58,127 nucleotides of DNA from positions 1 to 58,127 of the forward strand of contig JAFZAB010000122.1 of assembly GCA_017548425.1 (NCBI GenBank), in the 5' to 3' direction. The notes below the pieces were generated by a model. That model saw only the letters and a list, made by a program, of their open reading frames with translations. It searched no databases and was not told the DNA's origin. The translations under genes and the position numbers were made by a program. Each line of letters opens with the position of its first letter. Positions within the stretch are counted from its first letter, which is position 1. The DNA is from Victivallales bacterium. GTDB taxonomy: Bacteria; Verrucomicrobiota; Lentisphaeria; Oligosphaerales; Oligosphaeraceae. Of the stretch, positions 35,875 to 43,212 are shown one piece after another.

Positions 35875-36711
35875 CTATAATAATTCAAGCCGCGGTTGGA
35901 CATCCTGTTCCAAAATCGTGGAAAGCGCGTCAATCAAATACACCCGGAAAGAACCTAATCCCAAAGACTTGGCTTTGGCATACGCGGCTTCGCCCGCCAT
36001 GCCCATCATGGCCGTCGCATACGCGGCGGCCTCCGCCATTTCGGACTTTTCCGCCACGGCGGCGAACGCTCCCGTCAGGCCTGTCAACGAACAGCCTGTC
36101 CCTGTCACGTTGCTCATCCATGGCACGCCATTGCGGCAAGCGTAACTCACTTTTCCATCGGAGATTAAATCAATCGCTCCAGACATCGCGACCGTGCAAT
36201 GCCACCGATTTGCAACGGCTTTCACAACCGCCAGCCGTGCAGGAATCGTCTCCTCCGTCACCGCGTCGCCGACCGCCGCATCGACGCCTTTCGTCTCTCC
36301 AGCCCCTTCGGCCAGCGTCCGAATCTCCGACGCGTTGCCACGGATGACCGCGCACGGATAGCGCCTCAGCAAGGCGGTGGTCAATGTCGTACGCGCTTTC
36401 GCCGCGCCGACGCCCACGGGATCGAGCACGACAGGCTTCCCGTACTCCTGCGCATAACGCATCGCGATTTCATACGAACCGCGATTCTGCATCGTTCCGA
36501 CATTGATGATGACACCTGACGCAATATTCACGAAATCAGGCACTTCGTCCGCCGCATCCGCCATGACGGGAGACGCGCCGCACGCTAAAATCACATTCGC
36601 GACATCGTTGATCGTCACCACATTCGTCAGGCATTCCAACAACGGACGTTTCTCCTGAATGCGTTCCAACCAACTTTGCAGACACTTCTTGGAATCTTTT
36701 ATTTCGTTCAT
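35875..36711 (-). CDS. thiM: Hydroxyethylthiazole kinase
   Basis: A 278-residue ribokinase-like enzyme: PLLECLTNVVTINDVANVILACGASPVMAD (seen in parts as CLTNVVTINDVANV and GASPVMAD) is the ThiM substrate motif, LDPVGVGAAKART and VIRGNASEI match the core, and NVTGTGCSLTGLTGAFAAV carries the anion hole. It phosphorylates thiazole alcohol from salvage with ATP. First gene of the thiM-thiE/HAD-thiD set; GAGAAGAG precedes the ATG. No TPP riboswitch was found in the 111-bp upstream space, which holds repeats and three hairpins instead. thiC, thiG and thiL are absent, pointing to salvage rather than full synthesis at this locus. Confidence 0.93.
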   Translation of the reverse strand: MNEIKDSKKCLQSWLERIQEKRPLLECLTNVVTINDVANVILACGASPVMADAADEVPDFVNIASGVIINVGTMQNRGSYEIAMRYAQEYGKPVVLDPVGVGAAKARTTLTTALLRRYPCAVIRGNASEIRTLAEGAGETKGVDAAVGDAVTEETIPARLAVVKAVANRWHCTVAMSGAIDLISDGKVSYACRNGVPWMSNVTGTGCSLTGLTGAFAAVAEKSEMAEAAAYATAMMGMAGEAAYAKAKSLGLGSFRVYLIDALSTILEQDVQPRLELL

Positions 36712-36726
36712 TTTCTCTTCTCAAAA

Positions 36727-36822
36727 ATAACCATAAGTCATAAGCCATAAGGAGGGTCGCGCTCCTGCGCGACCGGACGCACTGGAGTGCGTCCATCCCA
36801 GTTCGACGGCGGGACGCCGTCG
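36727..36822. repeat. 7-bp array (CATAAGN) plus three back-to-back GC hairpins
   Basis: CATAAG words with 7-bp period occupy 36727-36752. Then come GGTCGCGC-TCCT-GCGCGACC (36755-36774), GGACGCACT-GG-AGTGCGTCC (36775-36794) and CGACGGCG-GGA-CGCCGTCG (36804-36822). The third is the reverse complement of the repeat after the GH38 gene. It touches the stop codon of the 36,823 gene, and forms the 5' leader region of thiM. Confidence 0.85.
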
Positions 36823-39003
36823 TTACTTCAATCTTTCTTCATACTGCTTCTTCAATGCGCGGATATCCGTCTTCAACTGTTCCATGACATCGCCCGCGAT
36901 GACGGCGCCATTCGCATGGGACTTGCACAACGTGAAATACGCCTTGCTCAACGTCTGCACTCTGCCGTTCAAATCTTCATATTCCGGCGCCGTGTCAATG
37001 CGATAGACGTTGTTCGGTTGCGCGAGGAATTGATACAATTCGCCAAACGTCGCCTTCACGCTGGCCAAGCCTTTTTCGGATTCCAGCCATGCGGCGGAGG
37101 CATTGCCGTCTGCGAATCCAGCCTGACGCAACTCCTTCATCCGCAGTTCTTTCAAATCCGCCTCCTGCTTCGCGATGCGTTCGTTGATTTCCTTGCAGTA
37201 CATCGCAAACGTCTCCGGCTTGATGACGGCCAGAATTTCGCCATAGCCTGGCCCAAGCGTCAGTTTCGACAAATCAGCCTCCGCTTGCTTCGTCAGGCTA
37301 TAGACTTTGCAACCATCTGGAATATCGAATGCTATGACGGCGTCACGCGTCTCTTTCAGGCTTCTGTTCACGACGAACAGATAATGGCCGAAATCATTTT
37401 TCGCCTCCGTCACCAAGAACTTCTCACGATCCACTTTGATCGTCGCGTCAAAATCATGGGAACGGCCTGCGTCCATAATGGACGGCATGACGGGTACGAC
37501 AAGCTTGCCGAAAGCGGCAATTTCGTCGTACGTCGCGTTGCCGTTGCCCCATGGATCGACGAGCGTGAAATCGAACTTCTCGCCACGGATGCCGCCGAGG
37601 AAACTGACGAAGTCGTTGTAAATGAAGAACGCGATGCCGTTCGCGCCGCCAGCCAGCGTGGCGTACATGTCCAGGCGGATTTCATCCGCCGTCGGATAAC
37701 GCGAACTGAGATGCAACGTGCGCTGTTTGTTTGGATGGCGGTTGCTGAACGTCTGCGTCATGAACCACACGCGCTTGCCGCCGCTCTGTGTCATAACCTG
37801 TTGGCAGAACGTTTCATGGGCCAACATCGGATTCGGATCGTTCAGCGGCGAATTAGGCCGCAGGGAATAGATGTCCGGAATCATGACTTCCATCGCCTTG
37901 CCGGCCGTGCCGCGGATTTCATCCAGATGCATCGCACTGGTATAAGGATGGTTAGGATCATGTTCGTTCACCCACCGCTTGTTTTCAAGATAACGCGCGA
38001 GATGTTCGAAGATCGGTTCGTCCTGTCCATACCATCCTAAGATGCAGGGCGACTTCTTCGCCAGTTCGAAATTGGCGATCGTCTCCGCGTTCGCCGTGGG
38101 GAAGTATGTATTGCAGAACAACGTCTCCACCAGCCAGATGCCGACTTCCTCCGTGCGCTTCAAACGGTCTTCAAGCTTGTCGATGTTCGTGCAGAAATCA
38201 TAGTAGGTATTCAGATAATGACGGCGCATATCGACCAAATCGCGCCGCAGACTTGTCTCCAACTCTTCGCCCAACCACTTGTAGTTGTTGCAGTTGGCGT
38301 CCAAACGCGACACGACGCCGAACTGGAACACGCCGTTCCGCTGCAGTTGCGGATATTTCGCCAGCGGATGAGCCGCCAAGTGGTCGTTGACGGCTTTGAT
38401 TGCAATATCCTTCTGCTGACGCCGTTGGATAATGTGCGCGGGCTCTGGCGGCATTTCCTTTTCCGTGCCGTCCGCCTCAAAGATTTCAATTGCGCTCATC
38501 ATCACATGTGTCCCTTGTGTAGCGACTTGAATCAATTCAATATGATCCCCAAGGAAGCCGTCGTTCGGAATGTCCGGCTTGCCATGGAATTTATAATAGG
38601 ATTTGGCGAAATAGCGTTGGACCTCCGTCCATTCGTTTGCCTTCAAATCGAAGGTATGGGCATACTGGGCCTGCTCCTCCATGTTGCCGATGTTGATGTC
38701 GCATTCAATCGGTTGATCCGCCCAGATTTTGAAATGCAGCATCGTCTTTTCCGTGCATTTGATCGGTTTGGGAAGCTTGAAAATGATCGGCGTCAACCAT
38801 CCGCCTTTTCCTTTCAGTTCCAGCACAGGCTGGCCTTCAACCACCGCCGTTCCCGTGGAAATGTGATTTTCAGGATGCTCGCACCATGCCTGCCAGCCTT
38901 CCGTCCCTTTCGTGAAATCACAACGATACACGACTTCCTTCGCCGAAACCATGCCGAACACTCCCAACACCAACAAAAACAATAACTTGAATTGCTTGCT
39001 CAT
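36823..39003 (-). CDS. Exported TIM-barrel protein of unknown family (glycosidase-like)
   Basis: A 726-residue protein with signal peptide (1-21). The N-terminal jelly-roll domain (about 23-170, VVYRCDFTKGTEGWQAWCEH) resembles a carbohydrate-binding module. A barrel spans about 215-560: GVFQFGVVSRLDAN, LNTYYDFCTNIDKLED, CILGWYGQDEPIFEHLARYL, WFMTQTFSNRHP, AFFIYNDFVSFLGG. The acidic pair in GWYGQDEP lies where clan A glycosidases place their acid/base. The last ~110 residues are a charged helical tail (coiled coil likely). No family name can be given with confidence. The leader is a 7-bp repeat without a ribosome site. Confidence 0.55.
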   Translation of the reverse strand: MSKQFKLLFLLVLGVFGMVSAKEVVYRCDFTKGTEGWQAWCEHPENHISTGTAVVEGQPVLELKGKGGWLTPIIFKLPKPIKCTEKTMLHFKIWADQPIECDINIGNMEEQAQYAHTFDLKANEWTEVQRYFAKSYYKFHGKPDIPNDGFLGDHIELIQVATQGTHVMMSAIEIFEADGTEKEMPPEPAHIIQRRQQKDIAIKAVNDHLAAHPLAKYPQLQRNGVFQFGVVSRLDANCNNYKWLGEELETSLRRDLVDMRRHYLNTYYDFCTNIDKLEDRLKRTEEVGIWLVETLFCNTYFPTANAETIANFELAKKSPCILGWYGQDEPIFEHLARYLENKRWVNEHDPNHPYTSAMHLDEIRGTAGKAMEVMIPDIYSLRPNSPLNDPNPMLAHETFCQQVMTQSGGKRVWFMTQTFSNRHPNKQRTLHLSSRYPTADEIRLDMYATLAGGANGIAFFIYNDFVSFLGGIRGEKFDFTLVDPWGNGNATYDEIAAFGKLVVPVMPSIMDAGRSHDFDATIKVDREKFLVTEAKNDFGHYLFVVNRSLKETRDAVIAFDIPDGCKVYSLTKQAEADLSKLTLGPGYGEILAVIKPETFAMYCKEINERIAKQEADLKELRMKELRQAGFADGNASAAWLESEKGLASVKATFGELYQFLAQPNNVYRIDTAPEYEDLNGRVQTLSKAYFTLCKSHANGAVIAGDVMEQLKTDIRALKKQYEERLK

Positions 39004-39012
39004 ATCAATAAA

Positions 39013-39050
39013 CTGTAAATTGTAAATTGTTAATTGTTAATTGTTAATTG
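39013..39050. repeat. 7-bp tandem repeat (AATTGTT)
   Basis: Five words of AATTGTA/AATTGTT with exact 7-bp spacing fill the 47-bp space between the 39,051 gene stop and the start of the 36,823-39,003 gene. Confidence 0.8.
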
Positions 39051-40175
39051 TCAACGAAGTTTAACGCGTGTGCAGTATTCCGGATCCAGAATGCTGCGGT
39101 AGTCGTTCCATACGCCGTCGGGGGAGATCCACACGATGCAGTAACCTGCGCCGCCAACCGTCATATATCGTTTCATTCCAGTCATATACGGACTGAGGAA
39201 CGTCACCCAGTTTGGATCCTTCAAGATGGCTTCCTTCACATCCTTGCGCATCATGTATTTCTCGACGCATCCATAATTCGGCCTGCCCATCTTGGCGGCG
39301 TTCGGACTTGAAAACAGGCTGATGCACGTGATTTGCGAAACCTTGCCTTTTTCATTTTCAAATTCAATGAACGTATTGCTGTGGATATGGCCGCAGAGGA
39401 TGATGGCGTTGTGTTCGCAGAGCATGTCCAGAAGACGCTTCCGCTGCGCGTCCGTCTTCGGCCCGCCGAACGGAATCCAGCGGTCCGCGCTCGTCGGAAT
39501 GATCGGCAGATGGCAGACGATGAACGTGTAGCGCGCGTCCGCATTTGCCTTCAGCAGTTTTTCCAGATTCTCCAGATTTGGATAGGTGATGACTTCCTTA
39601 TCGTCTACTTTTTCCTTTTTAGCTGCACCCAAGTTAATGTCATCCAAGAAGATAAATACGTCCAAACCTTGACGGTGGGCGAACGTCGTCGTTGTCAGCG
39701 GCGGATCAAGATTGAGTTCTTTCGACCAGAAGGCCGGCAGTGTCTTGTTCACGGCCGCATTTGCGCCTTTTCCACGCGGATCATGGTTGCCTTTCGTCGC
39801 GATGAACGGGACATGGATGTACTTCTTACACGTCTCCATGCACGACAGAATCAGCTTCGCGGCCATGGCTTCCGAACCTGCGTCGCCTTGGCAGAAATCG
39901 CCGTTCTGAATCACGAACGGCGCGTTCAATTCAGTGGCGGCCTTTCCCGCGAGTTCCAGCATCTTCAATGAATCGCCGTCCTCCTTCCAGCTCCGCAGGT
40001 TGCGGTTCAATTCATACTTCTGCCAATCTTGCAGATTCTTCAACGTTTCCGGCTCGCGGCAATCGACATTGTCGTAATGCAGATCGCCCAGCATGACGAT
40101 CTGATAGGTGTCATCCGCCGCAAACAGCGTCACGACAAACAAGAGCAACACAAGACCACTGATTTTCTTCAACAT
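39051..40175 (-). CDS. Exported calcineurin-like metallophosphoesterase
   Basis: A 374-residue protein with signal peptide (1-19). All five metallophosphoesterase motifs are canonical: MLGDLHYDN, IQNGDFCQG, TKGNHDPRG, VCHLPI and LCGHIHSN. The metal pair would be held by these Asp, His and Asn residues. The target phosphoester cannot be told from sequence; envelope location suggests nucleotides or lipid/glycan phosphates. AAGGAAAA precedes the ATG. It leads the leftward run with the 36,823 gene, 47 bp apart. Unlike the phosphoesterase at 14,096, it has no extra domains. Confidence 0.85.
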   Translation of the reverse strand: MLKKISGLVLLLFVVTLFAADDTYQIVMLGDLHYDNVDCREPETLKNLQDWQKYELNRNLRSWKEDGDSLKMLELAGKAATELNAPFVIQNGDFCQGDAGSEAMAAKLILSCMETCKKYIHVPFIATKGNHDPRGKGANAAVNKTLPAFWSKELNLDPPLTTTTFAHRQGLDVFIFLDDINLGAAKKEKVDDKEVITYPNLENLEKLLKANADARYTFIVCHLPIIPTSADRWIPFGGPKTDAQRKRLLDMLCEHNAIILCGHIHSNTFIEFENEKGKVSQITCISLFSSPNAAKMGRPNYGCVEKYMMRKDVKEAILKDPNWVTFLSPYMTGMKRYMTVGGAGYCIVWISPDGVWNDYRSILDPEYCTRVKLR

Positions 40176-40304
40176 GTTTTTTTCCTTTTTATGATTAAGT
40201 TGGGTGAGTTTCTGACGTTATTATAATTGGTTAATGGCATTTCTGCAATGAACACCGCCAAAATATTTGGTCTGTCATGAAGCTCTTCTGTCGTTCGATA
40301 AATG

Positions 40305-40320
40305 TCTCAATCCATTGAGA
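40305..40320. promoter_or_regulatory. Palindrome upstream of the toxin-antitoxin promoter
   Basis: TCTCAAT-CC-ATTGAGA, 7-bp arms, 25 bp before the -35 box at 40345. Possible operator; no regulator identified. Confidence 0.35.
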
Positions 40321-40344
40321 ATATTCTATTCTACAACACCATTC

Positions 40345-40372
40345 TTGACAAAAACTCAATCATGTATATAGT
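40345..40372 (+). promoter_or_regulatory. Strong sigma-70-type promoter of the toxin-antitoxin operon
   Basis: A perfect TTGACA (40345-40350) and TATAGT (40367-40372) with 16-bp spacing, 29 bp before the antitoxin ATG. Confidence 0.75.
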
Positions 40373-40374
40373 AA

Positions 40375-40384
40375 GTGTATACAC
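40375..40384. promoter_or_regulatory. Palindromic operator candidate GTGTATACAC
   Basis: A perfect 10-bp palindrome at the expected transcription start, between the promoter and AAGGAGG (40387-40393). Ribbon-helix-helix antitoxins bind such sites to repress their own operon. Confidence 0.55.
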
Positions 40385-40400
40385 ATAAGGAGGATCACGA

Positions 40401-40628
40401 ATGAATATAACATTATCAATACCAGATGACGTTGTCGCGAATGCAAGGGAATACGCGAAAAGACATGGAACCAGCCTTAATCAAATGGTCAGAGACCATC
40501 TGAACAGGTTTTCGGGGGAAGCCCTCCGCAAAAAACGTGCTGAAATTGCGATTGCTTATTTTCAAAGTATTGTTCCAACTCTTCCCCAAGACACAAAAAT
40601 ATCACGTGATGAGATGGAACATAGGTAG
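40401..40628 (+). CDS. Antitoxin, ribbon-helix-helix type (DUF6364-like)
   Basis: A 75-residue protein. MNITLSIPDDVVANAREYAKRHG and SLNQMVRDHLNRF give a short beta strand followed by two helices, as in ribbon-helix-helix DNA-binding antitoxins; the C-terminal half (from 44) would wrap the toxin. It is followed by the PIN-domain toxin after 8 bp. AAGGAGG lies 7 bp before the ATG, and a strong promoter with a palindrome precedes it, which fits autoregulation. Confidence 0.8.
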   Translation: MNITLSIPDDVVANAREYAKRHGTSLNQMVRDHLNRFSGEALRKKRAEIAIAYFQSIVPTLPQDTKISRDEMEHR

Positions 40629-40636
40629 GCTAAATT

Positions 40637-41044
40637 ATGTATTTTCTTGATACAAATATACTTAATTATGCCTTGCTTAGCCAAGACACCCAAAAGAGAA
40701 AGCGTGCTTTGGAGATACTAGCTCAAGCCTTTTCTAGCGATGATTTTGTCATTTCCACTCAAGTACTATCTGAATGTGCAAATGTTTTGTTTAAAAAAGG
40801 TGGAATGAATGCCAAAACAGTAAGCCAGTGTATTGAATATCTACGTCAAATTGAAAATGTGATTCCTATCACAATTCAGCTTGTAACCAGAGCTGTTGAA
40901 ATCAAAGCACTATATGGTTTGCAATTCTATGATTCGCAGATTGTAGCAGCCGCAGAGCAAGCGGGCTGCTCTGAAATCTGGTCTGAAGATTTAGGTGATG
41001 GGCAAATCTACTGCGGCATACATTGTATCAATCCTTTTGCATAA
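40637..41044 (+). CDS. PIN-domain ribonuclease toxin (VapC-like)
   Basis: A 135-residue PIN protein: FLDTNILNYAL with Asp 5, TQVLSECANVLF with Glu 46, YDSQIVAAA with Asp 99 and SEDLGDGQ with Asp 118 give the full acidic, Mg-binding set. VapC toxins cut tRNA or rRNA and stop translation until neutralised by their antitoxin. The whole operon is visibly richer in A and T than the genes around it, which suggests recent transfer. The partner antitoxin is of DUF6364 type rather than classical VapB. Confidence 0.88.
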   Translation: MYFLDTNILNYALLSQDTQKRKRALEILAQAFSSDDFVISTQVLSECANVLFKKGGMNAKTVSQCIEYLRQIENVIPITIQLVTRAVEIKALYGLQFYDSQIVAAAEQAGCSEIWSEDLGDGQIYCGIHCINPFA

Positions 41045-41101
41045 TAAAAATTATTTAAAAGTTAATCATTTTCATCCATTTTCACCTATTGCCATACGAC
41101 C

Positions 41102-43144
41102 ATGTTGGATTTCGAACTGATCAGAAAAAAAGTCCAAGAGCATCAAAGCAAGACCGTTGCCTTCAATCCATGCGATCCGGTCATCCTCTGTGAGCATTTG
41201 AAGCAATGCCCAAAAGATGCGTCGCTAGCCATTCAATGGGCCTATAATGCCAAAGGACGGCTGGCCGGCATGCGTTTTGAAACAGAGCCAGAAGAACCGC
41301 TCGTCGGCAGGCTTTGTTTTACGCAACATCCTCAGGACGAAGTAGATAAAGCCAATCAATGGCTGAAGAACGAATCGCCGCTTCGCAATCGTCCGTCGCC
41401 TGGCCAAAGCGGCCATTGCGAGCTTTACTATGACCGTATCTTCGAAGTCGGCGTCAATGGTCTTTTGGAAGATATCAAACAGGCCGCTGACAAAGCAACA
41501 GATGAACAGAAAGATACTTACGAAAGCTTTACCATCGCTTTGAAGGCATTTTCAGACATGATTTATCATGCTGCAGAAGACGCTGGAAACGCGGAAGCCG
41601 CCGAACACTGCCGCCACATCGCCCATAAGCCGCCGCGCACATTCTGGGAAGCCGTCCAACTGTTGTGGTTCGTCGAAATCGGCGTTGAAATCGGCGATGA
41701 TTCGTCGCTCATCAATCCGGGCCGACTGGACCGCCGTCTTATCCGTTTCTACGAACGCGATTTGATGGAACAACGCGTCACCTATCGCGACGCTGTCCAG
41801 GCGTTTGCTCTTATCTATCTGTATATCAACCACTTCACGTTTAACGGGTTGGCCTTCGGCGTCATGCTTGGAGGCGACGTCGTCAACGATTTGTCCTACG
41901 CATCCATCGACGCCGTCCGCCTCTGCCGCCTGGTGTATCCATCCGTCGGTTTGTGCGTCAATGAAAAGACGCCGCATTCGCTGAAGCGGCTCGCCATCGA
42001 CGTCATCGCGGAAGGCTATCCGAATCCGTCGTTCTTCAACGACACCGTCATCCGCAAAGGTCTTGAATACTATGGAGTTCCGGAAAACATCCGTGGCAAC
42101 TACATCAATTCGACCTGCGTGGAAATCACGCCCTGCGGCTTCTCCAACGTTTGGGTTGCGTCGCCGTATTACAATCTCTCCCAGATGCTTCTGGAGAATT
42201 TGAAAACAGACGCGGCGGATTTCGACGCCTTCTTGGAGAACTTCCATAAGATTCTCGCGACGCATGTCAAAAACGGAGCGGAAAACCAACGGAAGGACCG
42301 CGAAACGCGCATCGCCAACCGCCGCCGCCCGCTCCAAAGCGTCTTCACAAACGACTGCATCAGCCGCGGCCTCGACATCGAAAATGGCGGCGCACGATAC
42401 AATTGGATCGAATGCTCGTTCGTCGGCCTCGCGAATCTCGTCGATTCGCTCGTCGTCATCCGCGAAGAGATTTTCAACCAGAAGAATTTGACGCAGGCCG
42501 AACTGCTGGAGATTCTGAAGGATGATTTCAAATCCCGCCCCGAACTGCGGCAGAAATTCCTCAAGACCTATCCTAAATACGGACAGGACAACGCGGAAGT
42601 CGATTCATTGATTCCGATTATCGTCGGTTTTATCCGCGAGGAGATTTCCAAATACAGAATGCCGCCGGACGACGCGCTTTACATTCCCGGAACGTTCTGC
42701 TGGGTCATGCATCAGCGTCTTGGCGAACAGACCGGCGCCACGCCGGACGGCCGTATCGCAGGCTTCCCATTCGCGGACGGCGCAGGCCCTGCTCAAGGCC
42801 GCGAGAAGCTCGGCCCCAGCGCCGCCGTCAAATCCGTCTGTTCATGGGAGCACTATCCGCTCGTCGGCGGTTCCGCTTTCAATATGAAATATTCGAAGGA
42901 ACTGCTTGCGACGGACGACGCCCGCGAAAAGCTTCTCGCTCTCGTCAACGCCTTCATCAAAGGCGGCGGCTTCCAGACGCAAATCAACGTGACCGACAAC
43001 GAGACGCTGAAGAAAGCCATCGCCCATCCGGACGAATACGCGGATCTCGTCGTGCGCATCGGCGGCTACACGGACTATTTCGTCCGCCTCTCCCCTGGCA
43101 TGCAGCAGGAACTGCTTCTCAGAACGCAATATACGGATATTTAG
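41102..43144 (+). CDS. Short glycyl radical enzyme (PFL/dehydratase superfamily), orphan
   Basis: A 680-residue protein of the pyruvate formate-lyase/diol dehydratase superfamily. The thiyl cysteine is in NSTCVEITP (Cys 339, Glu 341 as general base, as in dehydratase-type members), and the radical site is VRIGGYTDYFV with Gly 655 and Arg 652. Typical members have 780-850 residues; this one lacks much of the N-terminal part. The Cys-x-Glu pattern argues for a C-O, C-N or C-S lyase rather than pyruvate formate-lyase. No radical SAM activating enzyme is adjacent: vapC lies 57 bp upstream and a convergent cysteine desulfurase lies downstream. Cytoplasmic and oxygen-sensitive, so an anaerobe. Diol dehydration after rhamnose or fucose use is possible but unproven. 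Confidence 0.85.
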   Translation: MLDFELIRKKVQEHQSKTVAFNPCDPVILCEHLKQCPKDASLAIQWAYNAKGRLAGMRFETEPEEPLVGRLCFTQHPQDEVDKANQWLKNESPLRNRPSPGQSGHCELYYDRIFEVGVNGLLEDIKQAADKATDEQKDTYESFTIALKAFSDMIYHAAEDAGNAEAAEHCRHIAHKPPRTFWEAVQLLWFVEIGVEIGDDSSLINPGRLDRRLIRFYERDLMEQRVTYRDAVQAFALIYLYINHFTFNGLAFGVMLGGDVVNDLSYASIDAVRLCRLVYPSVGLCVNEKTPHSLKRLAIDVIAEGYPNPSFFNDTVIRKGLEYYGVPENIRGNYINSTCVEITPCGFSNVWVASPYYNLSQMLLENLKTDAADFDAFLENFHKILATHVKNGAENQRKDRETRIANRRRPLQSVFTNDCISRGLDIENGGARYNWIECSFVGLANLVDSLVVIREEIFNQKNLTQAELLEILKDDFKSRPELRQKFLKTYPKYGQDNAEVDSLIPIIVGFIREEISKYRMPPDDALYIPGTFCWVMHQRLGEQTGATPDGRIAGFPFADGAGPAQGREKLGPSAAVKSVCSWEHYPLVGGSAFNMKYSKELLATDDAREKLLALVNAFIKGGGFQTQINVTDNETLKKAIAHPDEYADLVVRIGGYTDYFVRLSPGMQQELLLRTQYTDI

Positions 43145-43212
43145 CCTAAAGCCTAAAGCTGAAAGCTAAAAGCAAATGCGATTTTCGTCCCTTTTGTCGC
43201 TTTAGTCCCTTT
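43143..43212. repeat. 7-bp array (GCCTAAA) followed by 9-bp array (GTCCCTTTT)
   Basis: GCCTAAA-GCCTAAA-GCTGAAA-GCTAAAA (43144-43173) then GTCCCTTTT-GTCGCTTTA-GTCCCTTTA (43187-43212), filling the space between two convergent genes and touching the stop codon of each. Confidence 0.8.

Noticed and set aside
36712..36822. TPP riboswitch before thiM
   Set aside because: The space holds a 7-bp array and three hairpins; I found no CTGAGA-type core of the TPP riboswitch on the thiM strand.
5882..40175. A Bacteroidetes-type polysaccharide utilisation locus
   Set aside because: No SusC/SusD pair, ECF sigma/anti-sigma or hybrid two-component regulator is present, and this part is not Bacteroidetes-like.
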